The notes: generated from the sequence alone by a model not told the origin. Shown: positions 25,913-34,684, counted from the stretch's first letter. The stretch: DNA of 64,000 nt from Bacteroides faecis MAJ27 (GCF_900106755.1 NZ_FNNN01000021.1:1-64000), one strand, 5' to 3'. Numbers and translations are program-made.

Positions 25913-26518
25913 TTATTTCTTTTCTATTTTCGGCAACACCATCTCCAACAGACGATTGACCGACTCTTCCAGACTCAGCTTCGAAGTATCCAATGACAAC
26001 GCCGGATGTTCGGGCACTTCAAACGGTGCAGAAATTCCGGTGAAATTCTGAATTTCCCCTCTGCGTGCCTTGGCATACAGCCCTTTCACATCCCGCTTTT
26101 CGCATTCTTCCAGCGGAGTACTTACGAAAACTTCCAGAAAATCATCCTTTCCGATAATATTCGCCGCCATTTCACGGATATCATTATTAGGGCTGATAAA
26201 TGCCGCAATCGTAATGATACCGCTGTCCAGAAACAGTTTGGAGACTTCGGCGATACGACGGATGTTCTCCACACGGTCGGTTTCGGAGAAGCCCAGATTG
26301 TTATTGATACCGCTGCGGATATTGTCGCCGTCCAGAATACGGCAAAGCAATCCGCGCTTATGGAGCTCGCGCTCCAATGCAATCGCAATCGTGCTTTTTC
26401 CCGATCCGCTCAGACCTGTAAACCAGATCATCACGCTGTGCTGTCCCAGAAGTTCTTCTTTGTCCTTCCGCGTCATCATGCGGTCAAAGATCGGATATAT
26501 ATGATTCTTTTCTTCCAT
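25913..26518 (-). CDS. cysC: Adenylylsulfate kinase
   Basis: The 201-residue protein has a Walker A GLSGSGKST (35-43), DGDNIRSGINNNLGF near 69, and the APS-kinase lid segment KGLYAKARRGEIQNFTG near 145. It phosphorylates APS to PAPS, the donor for the sulfotransferase. It follows the permease gene by 17 bp. Confidence 0.95.
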   Translation of the reverse strand: MEEKNHIYPIFDRMMTRKDKEELLGQHSVMIWFTGLSGSGKSTIAIALERELHKRGLLCRILDGDNIRSGINNNLGFSETDRVENIRRIAEVSKLFLDSGIITIAAFISPNNDIREMAANIIGKDDFLEVFVSTPLEECEKRDVKGLYAKARRGEIQNFTGISAPFEVPEHPALSLDTSKLSLEESVNRLLEMVLPKIEKK

Positions 26519-26535
26519 TTATAAATTATGTTTAT

Positions 26536-28089
26536 TTAAAAGTTCCAGATCAACGGGATCAGGATAACAGAGATTAAGAAAGTGATAATATTGAGCGGCA
26601 GACCGATACGGACAAAATCCGTAAACTTGTAGTTGCCGATACCCTGCACAATCAAATTCGTCTGATAACCGATCGGTGTGGAGAAGCTGGCAGACGCAGC
26701 CATACAGATCACGACGAAGAAAGGAGTCGGACTTACGCCCAACTGTGCCGAGATAGACAGTGCCAAGGGGAATGCCAGAGCCGCTGCCGCATTGTTCGTG
26801 ATCAGTTCCGTAAATAAATTCGTGATGACAAACAATATAGCAAGTAATACATGCGGTCCGTAATCGTCACTCAAACCGATGATAAATCCTGCCACACAAT
26901 CGGCCACACCGGAGTTCACCATAGCCTTACTGATGGCAAACGCGCAGGCAATCGTAATCAGAATATCCCACGAAATATATTTGGTATATTTACGGGCAGG
27001 GAAAATATTGGTCCACGCCATGATAATAGTAGTAATGCAGACAAAGAAAAACATATCCAGCTTGATATCGGGAAACATCTCTTTGGTTGCCGGCAGTTCG
27101 CCCACCGTAGCACCGACAATCATCAATACCAGCAAGATCAGCGCCAGCCAGCGCTTCTTCTTTCCCGAAGTATCCGGATCATTGCCGTTGGTAAGCAGCA
27201 CGAATACCGAAGATTCTCCCCAAGTCGGGATAAACGTATCATCCGCCATCACCACAAGCGTATCACCCTCACGGAGCACTACATCCTCCAGATGATCGAC
27301 ATAGCGCTGACCGTTACGTGTTTTGATCTCTTTCACTTCCGCACCATAGTGACGCTGGAAATTGAAATCACTCAGTTTCTTGTTGATACCGGGGAAACGG
27401 GCTCCCAATACAGCTTCTACACGATGCAGCTTCTCTCCTTCCTCCACTTCTTCATCGGGCACAGCCGTATCCGGACGTGCATCGGGCAAGAGCCGTTTGG
27501 AGAAAATGAAAAGATATATGATACCGGCAATGGCAATGAAGATGCCGACCTTTCCCAGTTCGAACATGGTGAAGCCTTCATAGCCGGCTTCCAGAATCAT
27601 GCCGTGCACAACCAGATTGGTAGAAGTACCGATCAGCGTACAGATACCACCCAGAATGGTCACATAAGAAAGAGGAATCAGGAACTTGGTGGCCGGAAGC
27701 TTTACCGATTTCGCCCAATGCTTGATGATCGGGGCAAAGATGACTACAACCGGAGTATTATTCAGAAAAGCAGAAATGAATGCTACCGAAGGCAGAATAC
27801 GCAACTGTGCCTTAAACACCGTCGTTTTTCCCTGCGGAAGCAGTTTTTTGATCACCTGCCCCAATGTACCCGACTGACGGATACCCTCACTTACCAGGAA
27901 CAACAGGGCAACGGTAATCATCCCTTTATTACTGAAGCCCTCGAGCATTTCTTTCGGAGTCAGAATGCCGGCACACAGGAATAAAACCACTACCGAAAAG
28001 AGCACCATGCCCGGTCGCATCTTATCTGCGATCAGGGCAGCCATCATTCCTAATAAGGATAATAGTACAAATACAATTTCGAATGTCAT
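26536..28089 (-). CDS. SLC13/DASS-type anion permease (likely sulfate)
   Basis: The 517-residue membrane protein has roughly eleven to twelve hydrophobic helices and an inserted cytoplasmic TrkA-C/RCK-type domain (about 205-300). Signatures include FLNNTPVVVIFAPI near 110 and LITNNAAAALAFPLAL near 430, the paired SNT-like motifs of the family. Its position in a PAPS operon makes sulfate the likely substrate. It is 11 bp after cysQ and 17 bp before cysC. Confidence 0.88.
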   Translation of the reverse strand: MTFEIVFVLLSLLGMMAALIADKMRPGMVLFSVVVLFLCAGILTPKEMLEGFSNKGMITVALLFLVSEGIRQSGTLGQVIKKLLPQGKTTVFKAQLRILPSVAFISAFLNNTPVVVIFAPIIKHWAKSVKLPATKFLIPLSYVTILGGICTLIGTSTNLVVHGMILEAGYEGFTMFELGKVGIFIAIAGIIYLFIFSKRLLPDARPDTAVPDEEVEEGEKLHRVEAVLGARFPGINKKLSDFNFQRHYGAEVKEIKTRNGQRYVDHLEDVVLREGDTLVVMADDTFIPTWGESSVFVLLTNGNDPDTSGKKKRWLALILLVLMIVGATVGELPATKEMFPDIKLDMFFFVCITTIIMAWTNIFPARKYTKYISWDILITIACAFAISKAMVNSGVADCVAGFIIGLSDDYGPHVLLAILFVITNLFTELITNNAAAALAFPLALSISAQLGVSPTPFFVVICMAASASFSTPIGYQTNLIVQGIGNYKFTDFVRIGLPLNIITFLISVILIPLIWNF

Positions 28090-28100
28090 ATAAACATTAA

Positions 28101-28925
28101 TTAGTGTTCTCTTTTTGCTTCAACAATAAACCACGGATTCAGCAGATCCTCTTTGTTGTATCGCAAAGGTTCCTCTTTTCCAGCCTGATACACTTCCATT
28201 CCCGCGGCACGGGCTATCGCATGTCCGGCAGCCGTATCCCACTCCATCGTCGGAGCAAAACGCGGATAGACATCCGCCTTTCCTTCGGCAACCAGGCAGA
28301 TTTTAATAGAACTTCCGCTCGATATCAGTTCCACACTGCCGTGTTTCTTTTTTAAGTCTGCAATATATGTTTCTGTTTCAGGCGTCAGGTGCGAACGGGA
28401 AGCGACAGCAATAAAATGGTCGCGCGCATCCGCCAATGGCATCCGTTCCGATTTCCCAATCATCTGTTGCAGGGTCACTCCCCCGTCTTCCAGACCGACA
28501 ATGCCGGAACACTTATAGGCACCTGTCCCTTCCACTGCAAAATAAAGTTCTTTTTTTACGGGCACGTAAATAACACCCATTACAGGTACAGCATTCTTCA
28601 CCAAAGCTATATTTACCGTAAATTCTCCGTTACGCTTGATGAACTCCTTCGTTCCGTCCAGCGGGTCTACAATCCATAAAGTATCCCAATCACGCCGCAC
28701 CGCATAGTCCATATGCTTTCCTTCTTCACTAAGAACCGGAAAAGGAGTTTCATTCAAAATGGCAACAATCGCCTCATGGGCTTTTCTGTCTGCTATCGTT
28801 AAGGGAGAGTTATCCGCCTTCCTCTCTATTTCAAAATCCGACTTCGGATCTTCATAGATAGAAAGGATTTTTTCACCTGCTTTCAACGCTGCATCGATAG
28901 CAGCCATTACATATTTCTGTTCCAT
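28101..28925 (-). CDS. cysQ: 3'(2'),5'-bisphosphate nucleotidase
   Basis: The 274-residue protein of the inositol monophosphatase fold has SEEGK (66-70), DPLDGTKEF (87-95) and a C-terminal WDTAAGHAIARAAG. These are the metal-binding motifs of CysQ. It hydrolyses PAP, the by-product of PAPS-dependent transfer, to AMP, so it relieves inhibition of the sulfotransferase. It is the first gene of the operon, with a -7 box about 63 bp upstream. Confidence 0.94.
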   Translation of the reverse strand: MEQKYVMAAIDAALKAGEKILSIYEDPKSDFEIERKADNSPLTIADRKAHEAIVAILNETPFPVLSEEGKHMDYAVRRDWDTLWIVDPLDGTKEFIKRNGEFTVNIALVKNAVPVMGVIYVPVKKELYFAVEGTGAYKCSGIVGLEDGGVTLQQMIGKSERMPLADARDHFIAVASRSHLTPETETYIADLKKKHGSVELISSGSSIKICLVAEGKADVYPRFAPTMEWDTAAGHAIARAAGMEVYQAGKEEPLRYNKEDLLNPWFIVEAKREH

Positions 28926-28987
28926 TCAATTTCATTATTAAAACCTCTTTTACACTAAGGCAATAAATCCTCCAAGATAAGAGTTGA

Positions 28988-28995
28988 CAAAAGTA
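28988..28995 (-). promoter_or_regulatory. -7 box of the sulfonation operon
   Basis: CAAAAGTA on the plus strand reads TACTTTTG on the minus strand, 63 bp ahead of cysQ. No clear -33 TTTG is visible. Confidence 0.5.
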
Positions 28996-29090
28996 AAAAC
29001 TTTCTTTGCTATAAAAGTTTCCCACCTGCTATTTATAACTTCTTTTAGTAGAATGATAAAAATTTCTAAAAAACGAATTTACATTGTGCA

Positions 29091-29120
29091 ACAAAAAAGC
29101 AGTAACTTCCCAGTTACCGC
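29091..29120 (-). terminator. Terminator after the SPOR lipoprotein gene
   Basis: The stem GTAACT/AGTTAC (29102-29107 with 29112-29117) has outer GC pairs, and six T residues follow on the minus strand. It lies about 56 bp after the stop. Confidence 0.7.
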
Positions 29121-29175
29121 CTTCTTATTTCGGGAAAATAATTCATTCATCCCGATATATATTACCAAAAAGAAA

Positions 29176-29676
29176 TCAATAAATGCGATACAGCAACCAA
29201 GCTCCCTGGAAGTCTGTGCGACTCGGGTATTTAGCCTTGAATGCATTACGTGCATCGATAGCAGCCGCTTTATCAGCGAATGAGCTTACAATCACACGGT
29301 ACATTGCTTTTTCTGCATTGAACGCAATTGTAGCGTTGTAACCCTGACCGTCCAACCAGTCTTTCAAGCCTTCCGCATTTGCCTTCACGCCAAAGCTGCC
29401 CACTACTACGCTGTAATCTTTCAGTCCGTCCGTTCCGGAAACAACTGTAACCTTTTCCTGACGAACGCCGGTTGTATCTGTAGCCTTAGGTGTTGTCACA
29501 GGAGCTGCAACTACTGGAGTCACTTCTACCGGAGCTTCCACCTGCGGTTCTGCCAATTCTTGCTGTTTTGCTTTCTCGTAAGCTTTTTTATAGGCGCTCT
29601 CACTGGATTTACAAGATGCAAACGCAAGCACCATGCATACTCCCATTCCTAATACGACCAATTTTTTCATATCCAA
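29176..29676 (-). CDS. SPOR-domain lipoprotein
   Basis: The 166-residue protein has a lipoprotein signal with lipobox LAFASC (Cys22), a Lys/Glu then Pro/Val/Thr-rich low-complexity linker (about 30-75) and a C-terminal SPOR domain (about 83-160; YSVVVGSFGVKANAEGLKD and YRVIVSSFADKAAA repeats). SPOR domains bind denuded glycan strands at the division site, so this is probably an envelope or division-associated lipoprotein. It is monocistronic, with a terminator behind it. Confidence 0.9.
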   Translation of the reverse strand: MDMKKLVVLGMGVCMVLAFASCKSSESAYKKAYEKAKQQELAEPQVEAPVEVTPVVAAPVTTPKATDTTGVRQEKVTVVSGTDGLKDYSVVVGSFGVKANAEGLKDWLDGQGYNATIAFNAEKAMYRVIVSSFADKAAAIDARNAFKAKYPSRTDFQGAWLLYRIY

Positions 29677-29787
29677 TACTCTGTATTTAATTAATAATTC
29701 AATAATCTTGTTCGTTCACATTTAGTTTTCGGGCAACAAAATAATAGAAATTTTATCATCCGGCAAAGAAATCCGGCGAAAAAACGT

Positions 29788-30558
29788 CTATTCTGCCTTC
29801 TTCTTATAAGAAATAGTGCCTGTTGCCTGATAAGTTGGCATCAAAAGCACCTCTGCAATCTGAATATGCGCGGGAGCCGAAGCTGCATAATACACCGTTT
29901 CGGCCACATCGTCTCCGGTCAGCGGACGTATCCCTTTGTAAAAATTGTCAGCCGCCTGCTTGTCGCCACGATAACGTACTACTGTAAAGTTTGTTTCTAC
30001 CATGCCCGGTTTGATATTCGTCACCCGCAGCGGAGTATCCACCAAGTCTATCCGGAGTCCGTCCGAAAGTGCCTTCACGGCAGCTTTGGTAGCACAGTAA
30101 ACACTGCCTCCGGGATAAGCGGCATCTCCGGCGATAGAGCCTATATTAATAATGTGTCCGCGTCCGCGCTCCACCATGCCGGGAACAACCAGGCGCGTCA
30201 TGGCCAGCAGACCTCTTATATTCGTATCGATCATGATATCCCATTCATCCAGACTGCCTTCGAACTCCTTGTCTACTCCGATCACCAGTCCGGCATTATT
30301 CACCAATACATCGATCGATTTCCATTCTTCCGGCAATGCTTCCAATGCGGCAGCAGCCTGTTTCCGGTCGCGGACGTCAAAAGGCAGCACACAGACCTGT
30401 ACTCCATATGCCTTTTCCAGCTCCTCCTTCAGTTCTTCCAGCTTCGAAACGGTGCGGGCATTCAAAATCAGGTTCCATCCTTCCTTCGCAAATTTGCGCG
30501 CGCATCCCTGCCCTATTCCGCTGCTTGCTCCGGTTATAAAAACAATCTTTGCTTTCAT
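29788..30558 (-). CDS. Short-chain dehydrogenase/reductase, YdfG-like
   Basis: The protein has 256 residues from the ATG at 30558. The frame opens at 30588, but a -7 box at 30586-30593 puts the transcript start inside that extension, so MKAKIVFITGASSGIG is the start. SDR hallmarks are TGASSGIGQG (about 8-17), NNAGL near 86, catalytic Ser in NIGSIAGDAAYPGG and YCATK near 152. It is probably an NADP-dependent 3-hydroxy acid/serine dehydrogenase of the YdfG group. The substrate is not certain. Confidence 0.9.
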   Translation of the reverse strand: MKAKIVFITGASSGIGQGCARKFAKEGWNLILNARTVSKLEELKEELEKAYGVQVCVLPFDVRDRKQAAAALEALPEEWKSIDVLVNNAGLVIGVDKEFEGSLDEWDIMIDTNIRGLLAMTRLVVPGMVERGRGHIINIGSIAGDAAYPGGSVYCATKAAVKALSDGLRIDLVDTPLRVTNIKPGMVETNFTVVRYRGDKQAADNFYKGIRPLTGDDVAETVYYAASAPAHIQIAEVLLMPTYQATGTISYKKKAE

Positions 30559-30585
30559 TATGTTCTGAATTACAATATTGAATGA

Positions 30586-30593
30586 CAAAAGTA
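30586..30593 (-). promoter_or_regulatory. -7 box of the SDR gene
   Basis: CAAAAGTA on the plus strand reads TACTTTTG on the minus strand. The implied start near 30580 decides the downstream ATG at 30558. Confidence 0.5.
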
Positions 30594-30691
30594 CGCCTTA
30601 AGTCCCATTTGTTAGTCCAAAAGTCTAGTTAAATAAGATTAAACCATAAAAGAAATCAAGAATGATAAAAAGAGAGTACTTTTTTCTTGCT

Positions 30692-30727
30692 TTTGCGAAC
30701 AACCTTTTAAGAAAAATGTTATATTTG
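30692..30727 (+). promoter_or_regulatory. Promoter of the YtxH/holin-like operon
   Basis: TATATTTG at 30720-30727 is a -7 match, with TTTG at 30692-30695. The 24-bp gap is a little long. The ATG lies 33 bp downstream. Confidence 0.5.
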
Positions 30728-30759
30728 TTGTATCATAATCATTTTAAACAGTATAAATT

Positions 30760-30969
30760 ATGAAAGGATTAAATGTATTAGCAGCTTTTTTGGGTGGTGC
30801 AGCCGTAGGCGCAGCCCTTGGTATTTTGTTTGCTCCTGAAAAAGGAGAAGATACCCGTCACAAGATCGCAGAAATTCTTCGTAAAAAAGGAATCAAGCTG
30901 AATCGCAACGAGATGGATAATCTCGTTGATGAAATTGCAGCTGAAATTAAAGGAGAAATAGGAGAATAA
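30760..30969 (+). CDS. YtxH domain small membrane protein
   Basis: The 69-residue protein has a glycine/alanine-rich membrane segment (LAAFLGGAAVGAALGILFAP, 6-25) followed by PEKGEDTRHKIAE, the YtxH pattern, and an amphipathic charged tail. The family is linked to general stress in Bacillus; its role in Bacteroides is unknown. It is the first of three closely spaced genes. Confidence 0.85.
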   Translation: MKGLNVLAAFLGGAAVGAALGILFAPEKGEDTRHKIAEILRKKGIKLNRNEMDNLVDEIAAEIKGEIGE

Positions 30970-30997
30970 GTAAGTAAAGGACTAAAACAGAGCGACC

Positions 30998-31357
30998 ATG
31001 TTTGCAGACGATAAGAGTATTGAGAACTTTCAACAGTTGTTTTTTGAGTTCAAAAAGTATCTGGAACTTCAGAAGGAATACACCAAATTAGAATTGACGG
31101 AGAAGTTAACCATACTTCTTTCTACGTTGATCATGATTGTAGTACTTATTATCCTCGGCATGGTGGCCCTGTTTTATCTGTTATTTGCTCTGGCTTATGT
31201 ACTGGAGCCTTTAGTAGGCGGACTCATGGTAAGTTTCGCCATTATAGCCGGTATCAATGTCCTGATTATGGCTTTAGTCATTATTTTCCGCAAGCAGCTT
31301 ATCATCTCTCCCATGGTAAACTTCCTCGCCAACTTATTTTTAAACGATTCAAAATAA
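30998..31357 (+). CDS. Phage-holin-like (DUF1469-type) membrane protein
   Basis: The 119-residue protein has a charged N-terminal helix (about 1-40) and two membrane helices (about 43-70 and 75-98), the layout of the Phage_holin_3_6/DUF1469 family. In Bacteroidetes these are chromosomal stress-envelope genes found next to YtxH, not lysis genes. It is 28 bp after the YtxH gene. Confidence 0.8.
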   Translation: MFADDKSIENFQQLFFEFKKYLELQKEYTKLELTEKLTILLSTLIMIVVLIILGMVALFYLLFALAYVLEPLVGGLMVSFAIIAGINVLIMALVIIFRKQLIISPMVNFLANLFLNDSK

Positions 31358-31365
31358 TTTAAGTT

Positions 31366-31623
31366 ATGAGTGCGCAAACACCTGCCAAAATTACATTAGA
31401 AGAGATTACTCAACGCAAAAAGAAGCTCTTGAACGAGATTCATGCCCAGAAACGAGCCATGACAGCTACCACCCGTGAGATATTCGCTCCGCTTGCGCCC
31501 GCCACCAATAAGGCGGATTCGCTCATGCGTTCGTTCAATACCGGTATGGCTATCTTTGACGGAGTAGTGATGGGCATCAAGATCATGAAGAAAATACGCG
31601 CCTACTTCCGGAAGCTGAGATAA
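31366..31623 (+). CDS. Hypothetical protein of the YtxH operon
   Basis: The 85-residue protein is basic, with a Lys-rich first half (EEITQRKKKLLNEIHAQKR) and an amphipathic middle (FNTGMAIFDGVVMGIKIMKK). I do not recognise a named family. It begins 8 bp after the holin-like gene, so it is probably translated with it and may be a peripheral membrane partner. Confidence 0.75.
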   Translation: MSAQTPAKITLEEITQRKKKLLNEIHAQKRAMTATTREIFAPLAPATNKADSLMRSFNTGMAIFDGVVMGIKIMKKIRAYFRKLR

Positions 31624-31645
31624 CATTCAGGGTAAGACAATCCAA

Positions 31646-32008
31646 TCAGCCTCTTACCCCGTCCCATTTCATTACCACCATCCACTCTGCCGGCTGACTG
31701 TTTCCATAAGGCCGGTGAGGAACTGTACCAATCACCAAGTCACAATGGGCTGTCAATACCGTTTTCAGTTCCTTCAACAATACATTCAACAGAATTTCCA
31801 GATGTATCTCATCCATGATACAGTTCATCACGCGCACATATTGATAGAGGTGTAAGTCTTTCCCTTGCCGCATGGCACACACATCCCTTCTGGAAACATG
31901 TATTTCCGTCTCCAGAAAAGAGATGGATACTGACGGATCGACATTCATTAAACTCACTACCATATTTCCCAAAAACTCATAAGGTCCATGATTGTTTTCT
32001 TTTGTCAT
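31646..32008 (-). CDS. Hypothetical protein, 120 aa
   Basis: No family is recognised. The protein is mixed alpha/beta, with SVSISFLETEIHVSRRDVCA (26-45) and a long helix DEIHLEILLNVLLKELK, and no signal or membrane segment. It converges with the YtxH operon and is divergent from the DUF3987 gene. A minus-strand -7 box in the palindrome at 32104-32143 could drive it, leaving a leader of about 120 nt. It could be a regulator of the neighbouring module, but nothing in the sequence shows this. Confidence 0.6.
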   Translation of the reverse strand: MTKENNHGPYEFLGNMVVSLMNVDPSVSISFLETEIHVSRRDVCAMRQGKDLHLYQYVRVMNCIMDEIHLEILLNVLLKELKTVLTAHCDLVIGTVPHRPYGNSQPAEWMVVMKWDGVRG

Positions 32009-32045
32009 GTTTGCTCTTTGTTTAAATATTTATAAAAAATAGATT

Positions 32046-32053
32046 TATATTTG
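32046..32053 (+). promoter_or_regulatory. Upstream -7 box before the DUF3987 gene
   Basis: TATATTTG matches TAnnTTTG. It overlaps the first codons of a longer reading frame and so argues that translation of the DUF3987 gene starts further downstream, at 32165. Confidence 0.4.
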
Positions 32054-32103
32054 GTTATTCAACCTGTTTCAACCTATGAAACCGCCTCCAAATCCGTATT
32101 CTT

Positions 32104-32143
32104 TACCTTTGCACCCGTTATCCCGATAGCGGGTGCAAAAGTA
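32104..32143. promoter_or_regulatory. Palindrome carrying two divergent -7 boxes
   Basis: The arms TTTGCACCCG (32108-32117) and CGGGTGCAAA (32130-32139) form a perfect 10-bp inverted repeat. The left arm completes TACCTTTG (32104-32111, plus strand) and the right arm completes TACTTTTG (32143-32136, minus strand). Each is a Bacteroides -7 element facing outward, toward the DUF3987 gene and the 120-residue protein. It may be a shared operator/promoter or a hairpin in the leader. Confidence 0.55.
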
Positions 32144-32164
32144 ATTCTAAAACTTCAAAATCAA

Positions 32165-34492
32165 ATGAAAGTACTCGAAGAAATTAAAGTTTCCGTTTAC
32201 GAAAACGTGTATTCTAAAAAACCAAAAGTCATGTCTTTTCTCGAAGTCATCTTTATGTGTATCCATCCGGTTTATGCCTCCATCATTCAGGCGATCCGGC
32301 GGTATCATCAGGAGGGAGACCATGAAGCGGCACAAAAAATAAAAAGCCAGCTCCCCTGCTTCACCCCTGCCGGCACTTTCGACGGAGCGCATGCCATCCG
32401 AAATTTCCGGCTGCCCAGTCACATTATCGGGCTCGACTACGACCACGTTCCCAACCGGCTGGAGATCATCCGTCTTTGCGCTGCCGACCCTCATACCGTA
32501 GCTGCTCTGGAAAGCCCTACGGACGGCGTGAAAATCTTCGCCTATGTGGAAGGCATCGAAGGCCGTCACCGGGAAGGGCAGCTACTGGTCAGCCGTTACT
32601 ACGACCAGCTGACCGGCCTTACCAGCGATCCCGCCTGTAAAGACGAAAGCCGCCTGTGTTATTTCACCTATTCACCGGACGGATACGTAGCCAGTCTTTA
32701 TCAGTCATTCGTTCTGGAAGCGGCTGTGGAAACACAACCGTTCCAGCCGACAGCAGAAAACCTCCCCTCTCCTCCGCTACCGGCAAAAACAAGCGAAACC
32801 TCAGAGAACTTCTCGGAAGAGGAAGTCAGCTTGTTCCTTTCGTCCTACATTTTCTTAAATCCATTGACTGCCGGGCAACGACACACCAATCTGTTTAAAC
32901 TCGCCTGCGAAGCTTGCCGGAGAAGGTATTCGCAAGAAAGCATATTACGCGGGATTACGGTTTATTTTGAGCACTCCGACTTTCCCGCTCAGGAAATCAG
33001 GAGCATCCTACAATCTGGTTACCAAAAAGTTACCTCTACCCCACATGTCTCCGCCTCTCCGCTTTGCTCTTCTCCTCATAAGGACAAAATGACAAAAGCG
33101 ACATATAGCCCATCCGAAAACGTCTATGAAGCAGATGAAGCATATTGGCAAGGCGAAGAATTCAGAAAAAAAACGCCCTGTTTTCCCAAGAGCGTGTACA
33201 AATATCTGCCCGATCTGCTGAACGAATGTATCCTCGAAGAGGAAGGTGATCGTGAACAGGATCTTTCCTTTCTCTCCAACCTCACCGCATTGAGTTCCGT
33301 ACTGCCCGCCACATTCGGCATCTATAATCACAAAAAGTATTCGCCCCATTTCTACAGTTTCGGCATTGCCCCCGCCGGAAGCAACAAGAGCATTGCGCAA
33401 ACAGGACGTTATCTGCTGGAAGAGGTCCACGACTGGATACTTTCCAATAGCGAACTTCAGCAGAAAATTTATAACCATAAATACACCCAATGGAAACTGG
33501 ACTGTACTTATAAGAAAAAGGAACATAAAGAGTGTCCCGAAGAGCCGGAAAAACCGGCTTACAAAATGCTTTTTCTCCCTGCCACTACCAGCTACAGCCG
33601 TATGCAAATCCAGATGCGGGACAACGGCCCGCAAGGAAGCATCATATTCGATACCGAGGCGCAGACGCTGGCTACAGCCAATCATCTGGATTGCGGTAAC
33701 TTTGACGATATGCTCCGCAAGGCATTCGAGCATGAGAATATTGATTCCGCTTTCAAGATCAATGGCTTAACCCCCATTTATATCCGTTTTCCCATGCTTG
33801 CCATGTTCCTCACCGGCACCCCGAGTCAGATGGCTTCACTGATAGAGACTTCGGAAAAAGGACTTCCGAGCCGTATCATGCTCTACACTTTCCGCAGCAT
33901 TCCGAAGTGGAAGCCCATGGGAGATGACAGTATCTCGCTCGAAGAGTCTTTCAAGCCGCTTGCCCATCGTGTTTTCGAACTTTATCATTTCTGTGAGAAT
34001 CATCCTGTATTGTTTCACTTCAGCCGTTCTCAATGGGATTATCTGAATCATACGTTTTCCAAGCTGCTTGCCGAAGTGGTTCTGGAAGGTAACGATGACC
34101 TTCAGGCCGTAGTCAAGCGGTATGCCTGTCTTGTGATGCGCATCAGCATGATCCAGGCACGCATCCGCCAGTTCGAGGCGAATGATGGCGCACCGGATAT
34201 CTATTGTAAGGATGTAGATTTCGAGCGCTCTCTCCAGATCGTTCTCTGCTGTTATGAGCATAGCAGGCTATTATTGTCTTCCATGCCGTCTCCCCAGTTC
34301 CATCCGTTGAAAGATCCGAACAGTACACGAAAGTTCATCGGCGAGTTGCCGGAAACATTCACTACCGAAGAAGCAATACAGATTGGCGTAAAATACGATT
34401 TCAGCCGCCGCAAGATCAGCAGACTGTTGAAATCGCTCATTGACGTCAAAATCAATAAGATATCTCATGGGAAGTATCAGAAGATCTCATAA
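32165..34492 (+). CDS. DUF3987 / BT4734-like primase-type protein
   Basis: The protein has 775 residues from the ATG at 32165; the frame is open from 32051 but promoter signals lie inside that extension. The N-terminal part (about 55-200; CFTPAGTFDGAHAIRNF, GLDYDH, YVEGIEGRHREG) matches the BT4734-like/VirE N-terminal domain, a primase-polymerase relative. The C-terminal half matches DUF3987, with a P-loop variant GIAPAGSNKS near 402 and a helicase-like core. Such proteins occur in mobile elements and capsule-flanking modules in Bacteroides. Its function is unproven; DNA replication or repair is likely by fold. Confidence 0.8.
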   Translation: MKVLEEIKVSVYENVYSKKPKVMSFLEVIFMCIHPVYASIIQAIRRYHQEGDHEAAQKIKSQLPCFTPAGTFDGAHAIRNFRLPSHIIGLDYDHVPNRLEIIRLCAADPHTVAALESPTDGVKIFAYVEGIEGRHREGQLLVSRYYDQLTGLTSDPACKDESRLCYFTYSPDGYVASLYQSFVLEAAVETQPFQPTAENLPSPPLPAKTSETSENFSEEEVSLFLSSYIFLNPLTAGQRHTNLFKLACEACRRRYSQESILRGITVYFEHSDFPAQEIRSILQSGYQKVTSTPHVSASPLCSSPHKDKMTKATYSPSENVYEADEAYWQGEEFRKKTPCFPKSVYKYLPDLLNECILEEEGDREQDLSFLSNLTALSSVLPATFGIYNHKKYSPHFYSFGIAPAGSNKSIAQTGRYLLEEVHDWILSNSELQQKIYNHKYTQWKLDCTYKKKEHKECPEEPEKPAYKMLFLPATTSYSRMQIQMRDNGPQGSIIFDTEAQTLATANHLDCGNFDDMLRKAFEHENIDSAFKINGLTPIYIRFPMLAMFLTGTPSQMASLIETSEKGLPSRIMLYTFRSIPKWKPMGDDSISLEESFKPLAHRVFELYHFCENHPVLFHFSRSQWDYLNHTFSKLLAEVVLEGNDDLQAVVKRYACLVMRISMIQARIRQFEANDGAPDIYCKDVDFERSLQIVLCCYEHSRLLLSSMPSPQFHPLKDPNSTRKFIGELPETFTTEEAIQIGVKYDFSRRKISRLLKSLIDVKINKISHGKYQKIS

Positions 34493-34540
34493 AATAGTCC
34501 TATCTGTCCTTTTGGTCCTTTTGTCCTTTTGAAGACTCCC

Positions 34541-34627
34541 TGAAAACATTGGGAAGTTTGAAAAAAACGTCTCAATGATCGGATGCAAACATTGGGAAGA
34601 TTCAATACAATCTTCTCAATGTTTTTT
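34541..34627 (+). terminator. Tandem related hairpins after the DUF3987 gene
   Basis: Two successive imperfect hairpins share the motif ACATTGGGAAG. The first lies at about 34542-34576. The second has arms 34587-34602 and 34609-34624 and runs into TTTTTT. The second is a good intrinsic terminator for the DUF3987 gene. Confidence 0.65.
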
Positions 34628-34684
34628 CCTTTTATCAGTGCGTCTGTGTGCGTCACTGCACATCACGAGCACTTGCTCATGTAG

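Noticed and set aside
26851..27984. A 377-codon plus-strand frame opposite the SLC13 permease gene
   Set aside because: Composition rich in His, Arg and Gln with no domain pattern; the minus strand encodes a well-formed membrane transporter.
30998..31357. Holin-like gene as a sign of a prophage
   Set aside because: No other phage genes nearby; the YtxH neighbour indicates a chromosomal envelope/stress operon.
32051..32164. N-terminal extension of the DUF3987 protein
   Set aside because: The extension covers two -7 boxes and the palindrome, so it is most likely untranslated leader.
34496..34535. Short tandem TGTCCTTTTGG-like units
   Set aside because: Only three imperfect units of about 10 bp. 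No spacers, no cas genes, so not a CRISPR array.
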